Origin: Acidimicrobiia bacterium | Lineage (GTDB): Bacteria; Actinomycetota; Acidimicrobiia; Acidimicrobiales; VFJN01 | Direction: 5' to 3' | Assembly (NCBI GenBank): GCA_009694375.1 | Contig: SHVB01000017.1 | Span: forward strand, 1 to 62,540 | Length of the DNA stretch: 62,540 bases | The notes under the pieces: model-generated | Told to the model about the DNA's origin: nothing | Database searches by the model: none | The model's input: the letters and a program-made list of their open reading frames with translations, nothing else | Shown here: positions 1 to 9,189 of the stretch, one piece after another | Position numbering within the stretch: position 1 is the first letter of the stretch | Layout of the letters: each line of letters opens with the position of its first letter | Translations under genes and position numbers: made by a program

Positions 1-66
1 TAGGGTTCGGTCGACAGTTTTCGTGGTCGATCCGGGGGAGTTCAATCGAAACGGTTTTGTGCGGTA

Positions 67-543
67 GTGGTTGTTGCCGGGTTGGCGTTGTTGAGCGGTG
101 TCGTTGCATTGTCGGGTTCAAACCCGGCCGGTGCCGGTCAGTTCCCCGGAACCAACGGCAAAATCGCCTACGCCAAATATTTGGACTCGTGTGACTGCAC
201 GAACATTTGGGTGATCAACGCTGATGGCACTGGCGACACCCAACTCACATTCGGAGTGTCGGGGTCGAACGCTTACCCGTCGTGGTCGCCGGATGGCACC
301 CGCATCGCATTCAGCAGCGACCGGGACGGCAATTTCGAGGTTTATGTGATTAACGCGGATGGCACCGATCAAACCCGGGTGACGACCACTGCAGGCGGGG
401 AAAGTTCCGCCCCGGCGTGGCAGTCGGTCCCGGTTGTGCCGCCCACCACCACCACCACCACCACCACGACGGTTGCGCCGCCCACGACTGCACCCCCGGC
501 TGTTGTCGTCGCTGTCACTGCCACCCCCACATTCACTGGCTGA
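67..543 (+). CDS. Exported WD40-like (PD40) beta-propeller protein, short and probably broken
   Basis: The product has a hydrophobic N-terminal segment (about residues 2-20) ending in a small-residue cleavage-like site. Two TolB/PD40-type blades follow, visible as two copies of VINADGT and the motif WSPDGTRIAF. A linker with nine consecutive Thr and several Pro comes next, and the protein stops soon after at 158 aa. Known PD40 propellers have six or seven blades, so this is a fragment or a minimal version. The frame is open upstream to a TAG at 1-3 and encodes Ser-Lys-Arg-Phe just before the GTG, which would suit a signal-peptide n-region, yet no start codon lies there. Both ends therefore look damaged. 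Role unknown; an extracytoplasmic location is likely. Confidence 0.55.
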   Translation: MVVAGLALLSGVVALSGSNPAGAGQFPGTNGKIAYAKYLDSCDCTNIWVINADGTGDTQLTFGVSGSNAYPSWSPDGTRIAFSSDRDGNFEVYVINADGTDQTRVTTTAGGESSAPAWQSVPVVPPTTTTTTTTTVAPPTTAPPAVVVAVTATPTFTG

Positions 544-932
544 CCACCACCGCAGAACGCGGGCTGCACCAAACGTCGACCCGACAGAGACACAGGACGG
601 TCGATGGCCGTTGAACACATCTCTTCGGGAGTATTCGGCCGAGGTCGTGTACGTGTGCCCATGTCCAGGTTTTTCCCGATGCGTTCCCGGCTGCTACCGC
701 CAAAGCGCCCATCGACGAGCCGAAGCGTCCCCCCTCCCACCCAGGCCGCAGCCTCTCATGCATCCGACTACACGGCGCGGGGCCCAGCAGTTGACCTCCA
801 CGGTTGCAACCTGACCAGAGGCGACCTGACCGGCGCCGACCTTGGTCCCGCCAGCCCTGTTGCCTGGAGTAAGCACCCAAGAAGGCACCCAGTCTTTTTC
901 GGGCCAGGCCGTCGGTCGCTGCGGTTACCGGG
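544..932. other. Gene-poor stretch between the propeller fragment and tRNA-Ala
   Basis: About 390 bp hold no convincing intact gene. Reading frames across it start in the Thr/Pro-coding repeat of the preceding gene and give Pro/Arg-rich translations without recognisable motifs. The one readable signal is a short pentapeptide-repeat remnant at 790-849, listed separately. No promoter or terminator stood out. Confidence 0.5.
790..849 (+). pseudogene. Remnant of a pentapeptide-repeat coding sequence
   Basis: Translated in the same frame as the propeller gene at 67-543, this stretch reads VDLHG-CNLTR-GDLTG-ADLGP. These are four consecutive units fitting the A(D/N)Lxx pentapeptide pattern. There is no good start nearby, and the frame then runs into the antisense of tRNA-Ala, so it cannot be a complete gene. 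It may be the detached C-terminal part of the preceding gene, since no stop other than the TGA at 541-543 separates them, or debris from another gene. The repeat pattern is directly visible; the decay is inferred. Confidence 0.4.
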
Positions 933-1005
933 TGGAGCTAAGGAGAATCGAACTCCTGACCTCTTCCATGCCATGGAAGCGCTCTACCAACTGAGCTATA
1001 GCCCC
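933..1005 (-). tRNA. tRNA-Ala (anticodon GGC)
   Basis: A 73-nt cloverleaf folds on the minus strand. The acceptor stem GGGGCTA/TAGCTCC has one G-T pair, the D arm is GCTC/GAGC, and the anticodon stem CTTCC/GGAAG encloses the loop ATGGCAT. The T arm AGGAG/CTCCT carries the TTCGATT loop. Loop positions 34-36 are GGC, which reads alanine GCC codons. The discriminator base is A. The genomic bases after it are CCC, so the CCA end is not encoded and must be added after transcription. Confidence 0.95.
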
Positions 1006-1076
1006 GGGGAATCGGTAAGCCTACGGGATCACCCCGCTGCCCTGCCAATGACGCAAGGGTGGCCTTCCTGGGCGCG

Positions 1077-1520
1077 TCACGTCCGCAGGATGAGGAGGAA
1101 CTGGCCGCCGCCAAACTCGATCTCGGTGGTCACCGCGAGGTTGGGTTGAAGCCGGGAGATGCGGTCGAGGAGCCAGGCGGCGGCCGCATCGGCGTCGGCC
1201 CGGTCCACGCAACGGGCCATCACCTCACGACCGCCCTTGCGTTCGAGCCGATCGACGCTGGCGATGATGGGAGAGGGGTCCACGAGGAATAGGTCCTCGG
1301 GCCAGGGCACGGGCCGGACCGTGGCGCCCTTACCGGTGTTGCAGCCGCGGTGGGCGAGGCGCGGTGGCAGGGCACCTTTGGCTTTTGACTTCGCTTTTGT
1401 CATACGGGTGTCGAGGCTCGGCCCGCGCGGGTCGTTCACCGACATCGACCGGTCTACGGGCTCATCGCAGAGCCAGCAGCGCCATCCGTCGGCCTCGCCG
1501 ACGTCATCGAGTTGCCTCAT
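1077..1520 (-). CDS. HNH-endonuclease-like protein coupled to leuS
   Basis: The 147-aa product shows a zinc-knuckle arrangement typical of HNH proteins: CWLC at residues 15-18 and HRGCNTGKG from residue 57, which gives the final His, Cys-Asn and Lys of the HNH signature. The catalytic Asp-His usually found between these halves is not evident; that segment is Lys-rich (residues 40-50). The C-terminal 75 residues show no known motif. The ATG at 1520-1518 overlaps the leuS TGA as ATGA, so translation is probably coupled to leuS. A longer in-frame extension upstream lies inside leuS and was rejected as the start. It could be a degenerate nuclease or a nucleic-acid-binding protein; its cellular role is unknown. 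Confidence 0.7.
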   Translation of the reverse strand: MRQLDDVGEADGWRCWLCDEPVDRSMSVNDPRGPSLDTRMTKAKSKAKGALPPRLAHRGCNTGKGATVRPVPWPEDLFLVDPSPIIASVDRLERKGGREVMARCVDRADADAAAAWLLDRISRLQPNLAVTTEIEFGGGQFLLILRT

Positions 1521-4417
1521 CCAATCACGAAGTTCACAAGTTTGTCGGGAAGAACGATCACCTTGCGCAGCGTTGTCTCGGCCAGCAGTGGGGTGATCTT
1601 CTCGTGCGAGCGGGCGGCCGCTTCGAGGTCGGCGGGGGACATTCCGGCGGGCATGGTGAGCCGAGCCTTCACCTTGCCGTTGACCTGGACCGGAATCTCG
1701 ATGGTGGCATCGATCAACAGCATCGGATCGACCTCCGGGAACGCCTCCCATGCGAGCGAGTTGGGATGGCCGAGCCGAGCCCAAAGCTCCTCGGCGGCGT
1801 GGGGCGCGAGGGGGGCGAGCAACAAGACGAGCGGCTCTACGACTTCGCGCGGTGCGCCGCCGTCGGGGAAGCGGGCCGTGAGGTGGTTATTTAGTTCGGT
1901 GATACGGGCGATCGAAGTGTTGAACCGCAGCGTCTCCATTCCCTCGCGCACAGCCGCAATGGACTTGTGCAGGATGCGACGAGTGGCATCGTCGGCGGGG
2001 ATGTCGGCCACCCGCACCTCCCCTGTGTCCTCATCGAGGATGCTCCGCCAGATGCGCTGCAACAAGCGGAACACCCCCACGATGGCCTTCGTCTCCCAGG
2101 GGCGACTTTGGTCGAGGGGACCGGTGAACATCTCGTACAGGCGGAGCGTGTCGGCCCCGAAATCGGCACACACCTCGTCGGGGGTCACGGAGTTCTTGAG
2201 CGACTTCCCCATCTTCCCGTAGTGGCGTTGGACCTCCTGATCACGGTGAAAGAAGCGTCCACCGCGCTCGTCGATCTCGTTCGCCGCCACATGGCGCCCG
2301 CGGTCGTCGGTGTACGCCGCCGCTTGCACCATGCCCTGGTTGAACAGGCGGCGGTACGGCTCCTTCGAACTGAGGTGACCGAGGTCGAAGAGGACCTTGT
2401 GCCAGAAACGGGAGTAGAGCAAGTGCAGCACCGCGTGCTCCACCCCCCCCACATAGAGGTCCACTCCGCCGCCATCAGACTCCGATTGCGGACCCATCCA
2501 GTAGCGCTCGATGGCGGGGTCTACGAACATGGCGTCGTTGGCGGGATCGAGGTAACGCAGTTCGTACCAACACGAGCCCGCCCACTGCGGCATCGTGTTC
2601 ACCTCGCGCCGGTAGGACTTCAGGCCATCGCCGAGGTCGAGGGTGACCGAGGCCCACTCGGTGGCTCGCCCGAGGGGTGGCTCCGGCGCCGAGGTGTTGT
2701 CATCGATCTCGAACTGCTTCGGGGAGTAATCCACGATGTCGGGAAGGAGCACGGGAAGTTCGGACTCGGGGACGGCGATGGGCAGGTCATGCTCGTCATA
2801 GACAATCGGAAAGGGCTCGCCCCAGTAGCGCTGGCGGGAGAACAGCCAATCCCGCAACTTGTAGGTCACCGTGCCCCGACCGGCATCGTGTTGCTCAAGC
2901 CAAGTGGTGATGGCCACCTTGGCGGCCGGCACCGAGAGGCCGTTGAGGGATAGGTCGGCGTTGGTGCTGTTGATGCCGCCGCCGGCGCCGCCCCAGGCCG
3001 TGTCCCAGTTCTCGGGCTGATCCGACCAGCCTTCTGGTGGGGAAACCACGGCGGTCATCGGCAGGCCAAAGGCGCCGGCAAAGTCGAAGTCGCGTTGATC
3101 GTGGGCGGGCACGGCCATGATGGCCCCGGTGCCGTAACCCATCAGCACATAGTCGGCCACGAAAATGGGGACGGGCTCCCCATTGACGGGGTTGGTAGCG
3201 GTGGTGCCGATAAACACCCCGGTCTTCTCCCGGTCCACGGTCTGCCGTTCGAGATCACTGCGGCGAAGGGTCTGGGAGCGGTAGTGCTCTACCGCCTCGC
3301 CGGGGGTGGATGCCCCTCCGGTCCAGCGCGGGTCTACCCCCTCGGCCCAGGTGGTGGCGACGAGGCGGTCCACCAGGGGGTGCTCCGGTGCCAACACCAC
3401 GTAGGTAGCTCCGAAGAGGGTGTCGGGGCGGGTGGTGAACACGGCAATCTCGGAGGCTCCGGCGGCGAAGCGCACCTCGGCCCCTTCGCTCCTGCCGATC
3501 CAGTTCCGTTGCATCAACTTGATCGACTCGCTCCAGTCGAGCAGGTCGAGGTCGCCGGCGAGGCGGTCGGCATAGGCGGTGATTCGCATCATCCACTGCT
3601 TCAGGGGGCGGCGGAAAACGGGGAAGTTGCCGCGGTCCGAGCGACCATCCGCGGTCACCTCTTCGTTGGCCAGCACCGTGCCCAACCCCGGGCACCAGTT
3701 CACCGGGGCTTCGTGAAGGTAAGCCAGGCGATGAGCGTCCACCACCACGCGGCGTTCACGGTCGGTGAGTTCAGACCACGGCTGCTCGCCGGGATTCGTT
3801 CCGGGATCAGGCGGGCGCGTGCCGTTGGCGAGTTCGGTTTCAAGTTCGCTGATGGGCCGGGCCCGATCGGCGTCGCGGTCGTACCAGGCGCCGAATATCT
3901 GGAGGAAGATCCACTGCGTCCATTTGTAAAACGCCGGGTCGGTGGTGTTGACGCTGCGGCGAGGATCGTGCCCTAGCCCGAGTCGCCTGAGTTGGCGGGC
4001 CATGTTGGCGATATTGGCGTTGGTGGTGTCGCGCGGGTGTTGGCCGGTCTCCACTGCGTACTGCTCGGCGGGTAGTCCGAAGGCGTCGTAGCCCATGGCA
4101 TGAATGACGTTGTGCCCATTCATCCTCTGGTAGCGGGCGTAGACATCGGTGCCGATGAATCCGAGCGGGTGGCCTACGTGTAACCCCTTGCCCGAGGGGT
4201 AGGGGAACATATCCAGTACGTAAAGTTTGGGAAGGTCGGCCACCCGGTCGAACCCGGCCTCGAGGGCCCCGGCGGGATTGGGAGCCAGGAACGTACCCTC
4301 GGCCTCCCAGCGATCCTGCCAGGTCCTTTCGATCTCCGATGCCAGCGCCGCGGTGTAGCGGTGGGCCGGAATCTGGTCGTGGCCGGGGGCATCTGGCGTG
4401 GGGTTGTCAACGCTCAT
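1517..4417 (-). CDS. leuS: Leucyl-tRNA synthetase
   Basis: Charges tRNA-Leu with leucine in the cytoplasm. At 966 aa it is in the range of bacterial LeuRS. The class I signature HVGH (HIGH) is at residues 80-83, after PYPSGKG. The KMSKS loop appears as KMGKS near residue 735. The long segment between them fits the CP1 editing domain, and the last 80 residues end with the usual [10 protein letters not shown]-type C-terminal domain. The ATG at 4417 was chosen because the ATG 57 bases upstream would add a 19-residue tail with no counterpart in the family. The fatty acyl-AMP ligase gene is divergent, 82 bp away. The HNH-like gene follows with a 4-base overlap. Confidence 0.97.
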   Translation of the reverse strand: MSVDNPTPDAPGHDQIPAHRYTAALASEIERTWQDRWEAEGTFLAPNPAGALEAGFDRVADLPKLYVLDMFPYPSGKGLHVGHPLGFIGTDVYARYQRMNGHNVIHAMGYDAFGLPAEQYAVETGQHPRDTTNANIANMARQLRRLGLGHDPRRSVNTTDPAFYKWTQWIFLQIFGAWYDRDADRARPISELETELANGTRPPDPGTNPGEQPWSELTDRERRVVVDAHRLAYLHEAPVNWCPGLGTVLANEEVTADGRSDRGNFPVFRRPLKQWMMRITAYADRLAGDLDLLDWSESIKLMQRNWIGRSEGAEVRFAAGASEIAVFTTRPDTLFGATYVVLAPEHPLVDRLVATTWAEGVDPRWTGGASTPGEAVEHYRSQTLRRSDLERQTVDREKTGVFIGTTATNPVNGEPVPIFVADYVLMGYGTGAIMAVPAHDQRDFDFAGAFGLPMTAVVSPPEGWSDQPENWDTAWGGAGGGINSTNADLSLNGLSVPAAKVAITTWLEQHDAGRGTVTYKLRDWLFSRQRYWGEPFPIVYDEHDLPIAVPESELPVLLPDIVDYSPKQFEIDDNTSAPEPPLGRATEWASVTLDLGDGLKSYRREVNTMPQWAGSCWYELRYLDPANDAMFVDPAIERYWMGPQSESDGGGVDLYVGGVEHAVLHLLYSRFWHKVLFDLGHLSSKEPYRRLFNQGMVQAAAYTDDRGRHVAANEIDERGGRFFHRDQEVQRHYGKMGKSLKNSVTPDEVCADFGADTLRLYEMFTGPLDQSRPWETKAIVGVFRLLQRIWRSILDEDTGEVRVADIPADDATRRILHKSIAAVREGMETLRFNTSIARITELNNHLTARFPDGGAPREVVEPLVLLLAPLAPHAAEELWARLGHPNSLAWEAFPEVDPMLLIDATIEIPVQVNGKVKARLTMPAGMSPADLEAAARSHEKITPLLAETTLRKVIVLPDKLVNFVIG

Positions 4418-4499
4418 TGGGCGAACGGTAGTGGTCGCCCTCAACTTCTCGAAACCCTCTGGTCTGTAACCCATCGGCCGCCCGTCGGGTCACATCTGC

Positions 4500-6152
4500 G
4501 TGCTGACCCTCCCGCAACGGATCGAGGCCGGCGCAGACCGCGGCCACGACCTCACCTTCGTCGTAGGCGGCGACCCCGCAGTGGTCTCCTACGCTCAATT
4601 ACACAACGAGGCCCGGGGCTTCGCCGCCAACCTCCAAAGCCTCGGGGTGGCGCCGGGCGATCATGTGGCGCTGCTCGGCCCTACGTCACGGCCACTGGTC
4701 ACCGCCCTGCAGGCCATCTGGCTCGCCGGGGCTACGGCGGTGGTGTTGCCCTTGCCGATGCGACTCTCCTCGATCGAGGAGTTCGTGCTCCAAACTCGGG
4801 TCCGGATCGCCAACTCCGACGTCTCGCTCGTGCTGGTTGATCCCGAATTGGCGCCCTTCGTCGACGTGGTCGTCGGTGATCCGCCGATGGTGGGCTGGGA
4901 CGCGGTGCAACCCGGGCCCGGCCGGGTGGGTCCGGAAGCCTTCGCACGCCCCCTTGACGATCCGCAGCGCCTCGCTATCTTGCAGTTCACCAGCGGATCC
5001 ACGTCTGATCCCAAAGGCGTGATGCTGCCGCACCACACCGTGGGCGCGAATCTCGACGGCATCGCGGCCGCTACCTCCCTCGACCCTCACAATGATGTGC
5101 TGGTGTCCTGGCTGCCGCTCTACCACGACATGGGGCTCGTAGGGATCTTCAGTCTGGCGCTCACCACCGGTACGCCGCTGGTGCTGGCCGCCCCCACCGA
5201 CTTCATGGCCGGGCCCGGCCGCTGGATGGAGTGGATCTCCACCTACGGAGGCACCGCCACGGCCGGTCCCAATTTCTCCTATGTGTTAGCGGCCCGGGCG
5301 CTGGGCCGCGGCGACACGCTCGACCTCTCCCGTCTCCGGATCGCCCTCAACGGCGCCGAGCCGGTCGACCCCGACGCGGTGGCGAAGTTTATCGATGCCG
5401 GGGCGCGGCATGGTTTGCGTCCCGGGGCCGTGTTTCCCGCCTTTGGCATGGCCGAGGTGGCCATCGCCGGTACCTTCCCCGAGCCGATGGCTGGTCTGCG
5501 GACCGATGTGGTGGACCTTCGCTCGATGGAGGGCGAGCGGTACGCCGCCCCCCTCGAGACCGATTCGGAGTGGGCCCGGCACTTCGCCATTCTCGGCCGG
5601 CCCGTCCAGGGGCTAGAGATACGGGTGGTTGATCCGCGCAGCGGGGATGTGCTGGAAGACCGAGAGGTGGGCGAACTGGAGATTCGGGGCACATCAGTGA
5701 CCCCTGGCTATTACAAGCGCCCCGACGCCAACCGTGATCTGTTCCACGACGGATGGCTCCGCACCGGCGATCTGGCCTACCTGATCGACGGCGAGATGGT
5801 GATGTGCGGTCGCATCAAGGACATGATCATCGTGGGCGGTCGCAACGTGTTCCCGGAGGACATTGAGCGGGCGCTCGTTGGGGTGGACGGAGTGCGCGCC
5901 GGCAACGTGATCGCCTTCGGCGTGGACGGCGTTGGAGGCAAGGAAGGCCTCGTGGTGGTGGCCGAGTCCAAGTCTGATGATCTTCTGGAAGTTCGGCATT
6001 CGGTGGCGCAGCGAGTGAGGGAGGCGGTGGGTCTTGCGGCCCGGGACATTGTCTTGGTCGCGCCCGGCACCCTTCCCAAAACCAGTTCGGGAAAACTCCA
6101 GCGCTCGCTCTGCAAACTTCGCTACCTCGGGTCTGAACTCCAACACGCGTAA
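4500..6152 (+). CDS. Fatty acyl-AMP ligase (FadD32/FAAL type)
   Basis: Member of the AMP-forming ANL superfamily, 550 aa. The adenylate-binding loop TSGSTSDPKGV lies near residues 163-173. YHDMGLVG near residue 208 and the later GxNF-type segment are characteristic of fatty acyl-AMP ligases rather than acyl-CoA synthetases. The hinge/A8 region reads DGWLRTGDLAY, followed by GRIKDMIIVGGRN. The C-terminal catalytic Lys lies in KTSSGKLQRS. FAALs activate fatty acids as acyl-adenylates and pass them to acyl carrier proteins of polyketide or lipid synthases. No such synthase or carrier protein is visible within the window, so the partner is unknown. The start is GTG. The gene faces the oxidoreductase gene tail to tail with 10 bp between. 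Confidence 0.88.
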   Translation: MLTLPQRIEAGADRGHDLTFVVGGDPAVVSYAQLHNEARGFAANLQSLGVAPGDHVALLGPTSRPLVTALQAIWLAGATAVVLPLPMRLSSIEEFVLQTRVRIANSDVSLVLVDPELAPFVDVVVGDPPMVGWDAVQPGPGRVGPEAFARPLDDPQRLAILQFTSGSTSDPKGVMLPHHTVGANLDGIAAATSLDPHNDVLVSWLPLYHDMGLVGIFSLALTTGTPLVLAAPTDFMAGPGRWMEWISTYGGTATAGPNFSYVLAARALGRGDTLDLSRLRIALNGAEPVDPDAVAKFIDAGARHGLRPGAVFPAFGMAEVAIAGTFPEPMAGLRTDVVDLRSMEGERYAAPLETDSEWARHFAILGRPVQGLEIRVVDPRSGDVLEDREVGELEIRGTSVTPGYYKRPDANRDLFHDGWLRTGDLAYLIDGEMVMCGRIKDMIIVGGRNVFPEDIERALVGVDGVRAGNVIAFGVDGVGGKEGLVVVAESKSDDLLEVRHSVAQRVREAVGLAARDIVLVAPGTLPKTSSGKLQRSLCKLRYLGSELQHA

Positions 6153-6162
6153 CCCGGTTGTC

Positions 6163-7173
6163 TCAGATGGACTGAAGGTCCTTCATGACCTGCTGCCAAC
6201 GCTCCGGGTCCGAGGCGTACGGGGCGTAGAAACTGATTCGCTGCACGATGCCGCCGTAGCGCGCCCGCAGGCCGGCGGCAATCTGCTCCGGTTCGCCGAT
6301 CACTGCGAAGGTGTCGAGGATGTCGTCGGTGATGAGCTCGCCCATTTCTTTCCAGCGACCCTCTTTGGACATTTTATTGAGGTCGTCCTGAAGGCCACCC
6401 CACCCGTGGAGTTCGAGTACGCCTCGGTACGCCGGAGTGGAGCCATAGAAGGCGATCTGCTGCTTCGTGCCGGTCCGGGAGGCCGCCATCTCCTCCTCGT
6501 TACCGCCAGTGACCACGAACGCCGGGCCGGAGATCTCCACGTCGGCCCGGGTGCGGCCGGCTTTGGCCGCTCCCCGATCGAGTGCGGGCAGGGTGACCTC
6601 GCGTAGATAGCGTTCGGTGGTGAAGCCGTGACAGAGGAATCCGTCGGAAACCTCGCCGGCCACCTCGGTCATCCCTTGGCCCACGCCCGCCAGGAAGATC
6701 TTGGCGTCGCCGTAGGGGTTGGGGCCGGGGTCGAAGAAGGGCGTCATCAGGGTGTGGGTGTAGAAATCGCCCTGGAAATCGAGCTTGCTGCCGTCGTTCC
6801 AGGCCGCCCAGATGGCTCGGATGGCCTGGATCATCTCCCGCATACGCGGGGCCGGATGGGTCCAGGGCATCGAGAAACGTTTGGTGATGTGGGGCTTGAT
6901 CTGGCTTCCGAGCCCGAGGATGAAGCGCCCCTCGCAGGCGGCCTGCATGTCCCAGCCGAGTTGGGCGAGGTTCATCGGATTGCGGGCGAACGCCACCGCG
7001 ATCCCGGTGCCCAACTCAACCCGTTGGGTCGACTGCGACGCCAGCAGGAGCGGGAAGAACGGATCGTGGGCGGTTTCGGCGCTCCAGAGGCCGTCGTAGC
7101 CTTGCTTTTCCTGCACCGCAGCGGAGCGCGCCGCGCTGGTCAGATCTCCTCCGAGGCCCCCGTCTACTTTCAT
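6163..7173 (-). CDS. LLM-class F420-dependent oxidoreductase
   Basis: Luciferase-like monooxygenase TIM-barrel protein of the F420-using actinobacterial group. Recognisable segments are GYDGLWSAET, a VELGTGIAVAFARNP strand-loop, GRFILGLGSQI and FLAGVGQGM near residue 165. These proteins usually reduce or oxidise small organic substrates with coenzyme F420; the substrate cannot be read from sequence. The start is uncertain. The ATG at 7173 (MKVDGG) matches the family start, but its GGAGGA lies directly against the ATG. An ATG at 7197 and a TTG at 7212 are in frame upstream. The neighbouring PAC2 gene ends 15 bp before the TTG at 7212. Confidence 0.88.
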   Translation of the reverse strand: MKVDGGLGGDLTSAARSAAVQEKQGYDGLWSAETAHDPFFPLLLASQSTQRVELGTGIAVAFARNPMNLAQLGWDMQAACEGRFILGLGSQIKPHITKRFSMPWTHPAPRMREMIQAIRAIWAAWNDGSKLDFQGDFYTHTLMTPFFDPGPNPYGDAKIFLAGVGQGMTEVAGEVSDGFLCHGFTTERYLREVTLPALDRGAAKAGRTRADVEISGPAFVVTGGNEEEMAASRTGTKQQIAFYGSTPAYRGVLELHGWGGLQDDLNKMSKEGRWKEMGELITDDILDTFAVIGEPEQIAAGLRARYGGIVQRISFYAPYASDPERWQQVMKDLQSI

Positions 7174-7227
7174 TCCTCCGACCTTAGCCACTGCCATTGA
7201 GCGGTAGGTCAAGGGTGGCCCGAGGGG

Positions 7228-8076
7228 TTACTGGTCGCGAAGGAAGCGTTCCAGTTCCTCCGCCAGATCGTCGCCGGTCGTTGCCGAAAGTTCCGATGTG
7301 GCGGTCTGCTGGTCAGCGTTTTGCTCCAGCTGATCAAGCATGGCGGTGTGCTCGGGGTTCTGGGCGATGAGTTCATCGATTTTCGATTGACTCACGGCGG
7401 CTCGATCAACGAGATCGCCAATGGGTAGGTCCAACCCGGCCACCGTATTGGTGGTCTCGATGAGCGCCAACGACGCCGCCGGGTAGGGCATGGTCGCCAC
7501 GTAGTGCGGCACCTGCGCCCAGAGACCGAGAGTGGGCAAGCCGCGAAGGGCCGCTTGTCGTTCGATCATGCCCTGTACCCCCGAGGGCACCTCCACGGTG
7601 TTGCGCAGCAGGCCCACGGTGAGCGCGACTTCCGATGCCGCGGCGGCGACGAGCGGGGGTCGGGTGTGGGGTGCGGGAGTGGGGTAGGCCCCCAGGCCCA
7701 GCACCATCCGGCTGCCAAATTGCAGGGCGAGGTCCACCACTTGTTGCGAGAACGCCATCCAGGCATGGTCGGGTTCGTTGCCCAACAACAAGAGGATGTC
7801 TCGTCCGCTCTTGTCCTTGGCCCAAGAGAGTTCGGTCTCCTCCCAGGCCAGGTGGGTGTTGATGCCATCGACTAAGCGCATCGTGGGGCGGCGAGCGCGC
7901 CAGTCGAGCAACTGATCGGCGTCGAAGCGGGCCACGGTATGGCGTTCGAGGTTCTGAGCGAGCACCTCGCCCGCCTCGGCTGCCCCGAGGCCCGCGTCGA
8001 TCCAGCCTTTGAGGACCATTACCAGGACAGGGGATTCGAGGGCGGGTTGATCTACCAGGGAATAGAGCGGGTTCAT
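7228..8076 (-). CDS. PAC2 family protein
   Basis: The 282-aa product matches the actinobacterial PAC2 (proteasome-assembly-chaperone-like) family. Typical segments are VLKGWIDAGLGA near residue 22, a GNEPDHAW motif, and LGLWAQVPHYV with YPAAS in the second half. Archaeal and eukaryotic relatives help assemble the 20S proteasome, but the bacterial PAC2 proteins have no established function and no proteasome gene lies in this window. The C-terminal 60 residues are acidic and helical, as is common in this family. The ATG at 8076 has a weak GAGGA-type site upstream. It precedes the F420 oxidoreductase and follows the kinase-like gene by 10 bp, so the three probably form one transcript. Confidence 0.85.
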   Translation of the reverse strand: MNPLYSLVDQPALESPVLVMVLKGWIDAGLGAAEAGEVLAQNLERHTVARFDADQLLDWRARRPTMRLVDGINTHLAWEETELSWAKDKSGRDILLLLGNEPDHAWMAFSQQVVDLALQFGSRMVLGLGAYPTPAPHTRPPLVAAAASEVALTVGLLRNTVEVPSGVQGMIERQAALRGLPTLGLWAQVPHYVATMPYPAASLALIETTNTVAGLDLPIGDLVDRAAVSQSKIDELIAQNPEHTAMLDQLEQNADQQTATSELSATTGDDLAEELERFLRDQ

Positions 8077-8086
8077 GGGGCGATCC

Positions 8087-9121
8087 TCATCCGAGTCGGC
8101 TCATTGCGTCTTTGGCGGCTTCGGCGCACCGCTCGACCTGGACCTTGAACCCGTCGAAGGTGGCGGGGTCGCTACTGCCCATGGAACCGCCCACATAGCG
8201 GGCGTACACGCCTTCGATGATACAGGCCAGTTTCCAGTAGCCGAACGCCGTGTAGTACTCGATCTGGGAAAGATCCCGTCCGCTCATGTGTGAGTAACGC
8301 TCGAGCACCCCCTGACGGGTGAGGAACCCTTCTTGCGCGGTGGGGGCCGTGAGCAGCATCGGCACCGCATCGCTGGCCTCTGTCCAATAGACCATCAAGA
8401 GGCCCACATCGGCCAGTGGATCTCCGAGAGTGCACAGTTCCCAGTCCAGCACGGCCACGATGTTGCCGTCGTCATCGGTCATGCAGTTGTCGAGGCGGTA
8501 GTCGCCGTGGACGATGGCCGCTGGCCCCTGTTCGGGAATGCGGGCTTGGAACTGATCGTGGAGCTCGTCGATCAGGGGAAGCTCCCGGGTCTTGGACTGG
8601 TTCCACTGCCCGTACCAGCGCTTCAGTTGCCGAGGGAGATAGTCGGCTTTTTTACCCAAGTCTCCAAGACCAACGGCATCGGGGTCGATGGCGTGAATGC
8701 GAGCCAGCGTGTCGGCCACCGACCGGCTGGCCTGGGCGCGGGCGGGGAGAGAGATGGCGGCGGCGGCGACCTGGTCGCGTAGGACACGACCATCCACGAA
8801 GTCCATGACATAGAACGGGGCGCCGTTTACCTGGTCGTCGAGGCAGAGGCCCAGAGCCGGGGCCACCGGCACGTCGGTGGGTCCGAGGGCCGAAATGATC
8901 TTGTGCTCGCGACTCATGTCGTGGGCGGTGGCGAGAACCTGGCCCAGCGGGGGACGGCGCAGCACGAAGGCCTGTCCGGCTGCGTCGGTCACGCGGTAGG
9001 TGAGGTTCGAATGCCCGCCGGCGATCAGGGCGAAGGTGAGGGGGCCCGCGGCCTGCGGGATGTGATCAGCGAACCAGGCGGTGACGCCACTCTCGTCGAT
9101 TCCCTTGATGGTCTCGGTCAT
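8087..9121 (-). CDS. Aminoglycoside-phosphotransferase-family kinase (ACAD10/11 N-terminal type)
   Basis: The 344-aa protein has the APH-type kinase fold. GGHSNLTYRV forms the nucleotide loop region, VLRRPP holds the ATP-binding Lys/Arg strand, VHGDYRLDNC is the catalytic Brenner loop, and VLDWE carries the metal-binding Asp. The pattern fits the family fused to acyl-CoA dehydrogenases in ACAD10/11, whose bacterial stand-alone members are widespread in actinobacteria and are suspected to phosphorylate hydroxy-acyl substrates. It is not expected to be an antibiotic-resistance enzyme. The ATG at 9121 is supported by a strong GGAAGGAGG site nine bases upstream; longer in-frame extensions were rejected. 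The thioredoxin gene is divergent, 68 bp away. Confidence 0.87.
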   Translation of the reverse strand: MTETIKGIDESGVTAWFADHIPQAAGPLTFALIAGGHSNLTYRVTDAAGQAFVLRRPPLGQVLATAHDMSREHKIISALGPTDVPVAPALGLCLDDQVNGAPFYVMDFVDGRVLRDQVAAAAISLPARAQASRSVADTLARIHAIDPDAVGLGDLGKKADYLPRQLKRWYGQWNQSKTRELPLIDELHDQFQARIPEQGPAAIVHGDYRLDNCMTDDDGNIVAVLDWELCTLGDPLADVGLLMVYWTEASDAVPMLLTAPTAQEGFLTRQGVLERYSHMSGRDLSQIEYYTAFGYWKLACIIEGVYARYVGGSMGSSDPATFDGFKVQVERCAEAAKDAMSRLG

Positions 9122-9189
9122 GTCGGTGGCCTCCTTCCGACCTAGGGGTTGTGGTGGGCGAGGGTACCGCCGCCGGTAGATTGACACCC

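Noticed and set aside
417-614. Frame encoding a run of eight His
   Set aside because: The His run is the shifted reading of the ACC repeat that codes for the Thr linker of the propeller gene; there is no start site or domain.
2185-3976. Long frames antisense to or shifted within leuS
   Set aside because: High-GC shadow frames; leuS motifs cover the whole region.
8087-9121. Antibiotic resistance by an aminoglycoside phosphotransferase
   Set aside because: The pattern fits the ACAD10/11-associated family, and the context is lipid or F420 metabolism, not resistance.
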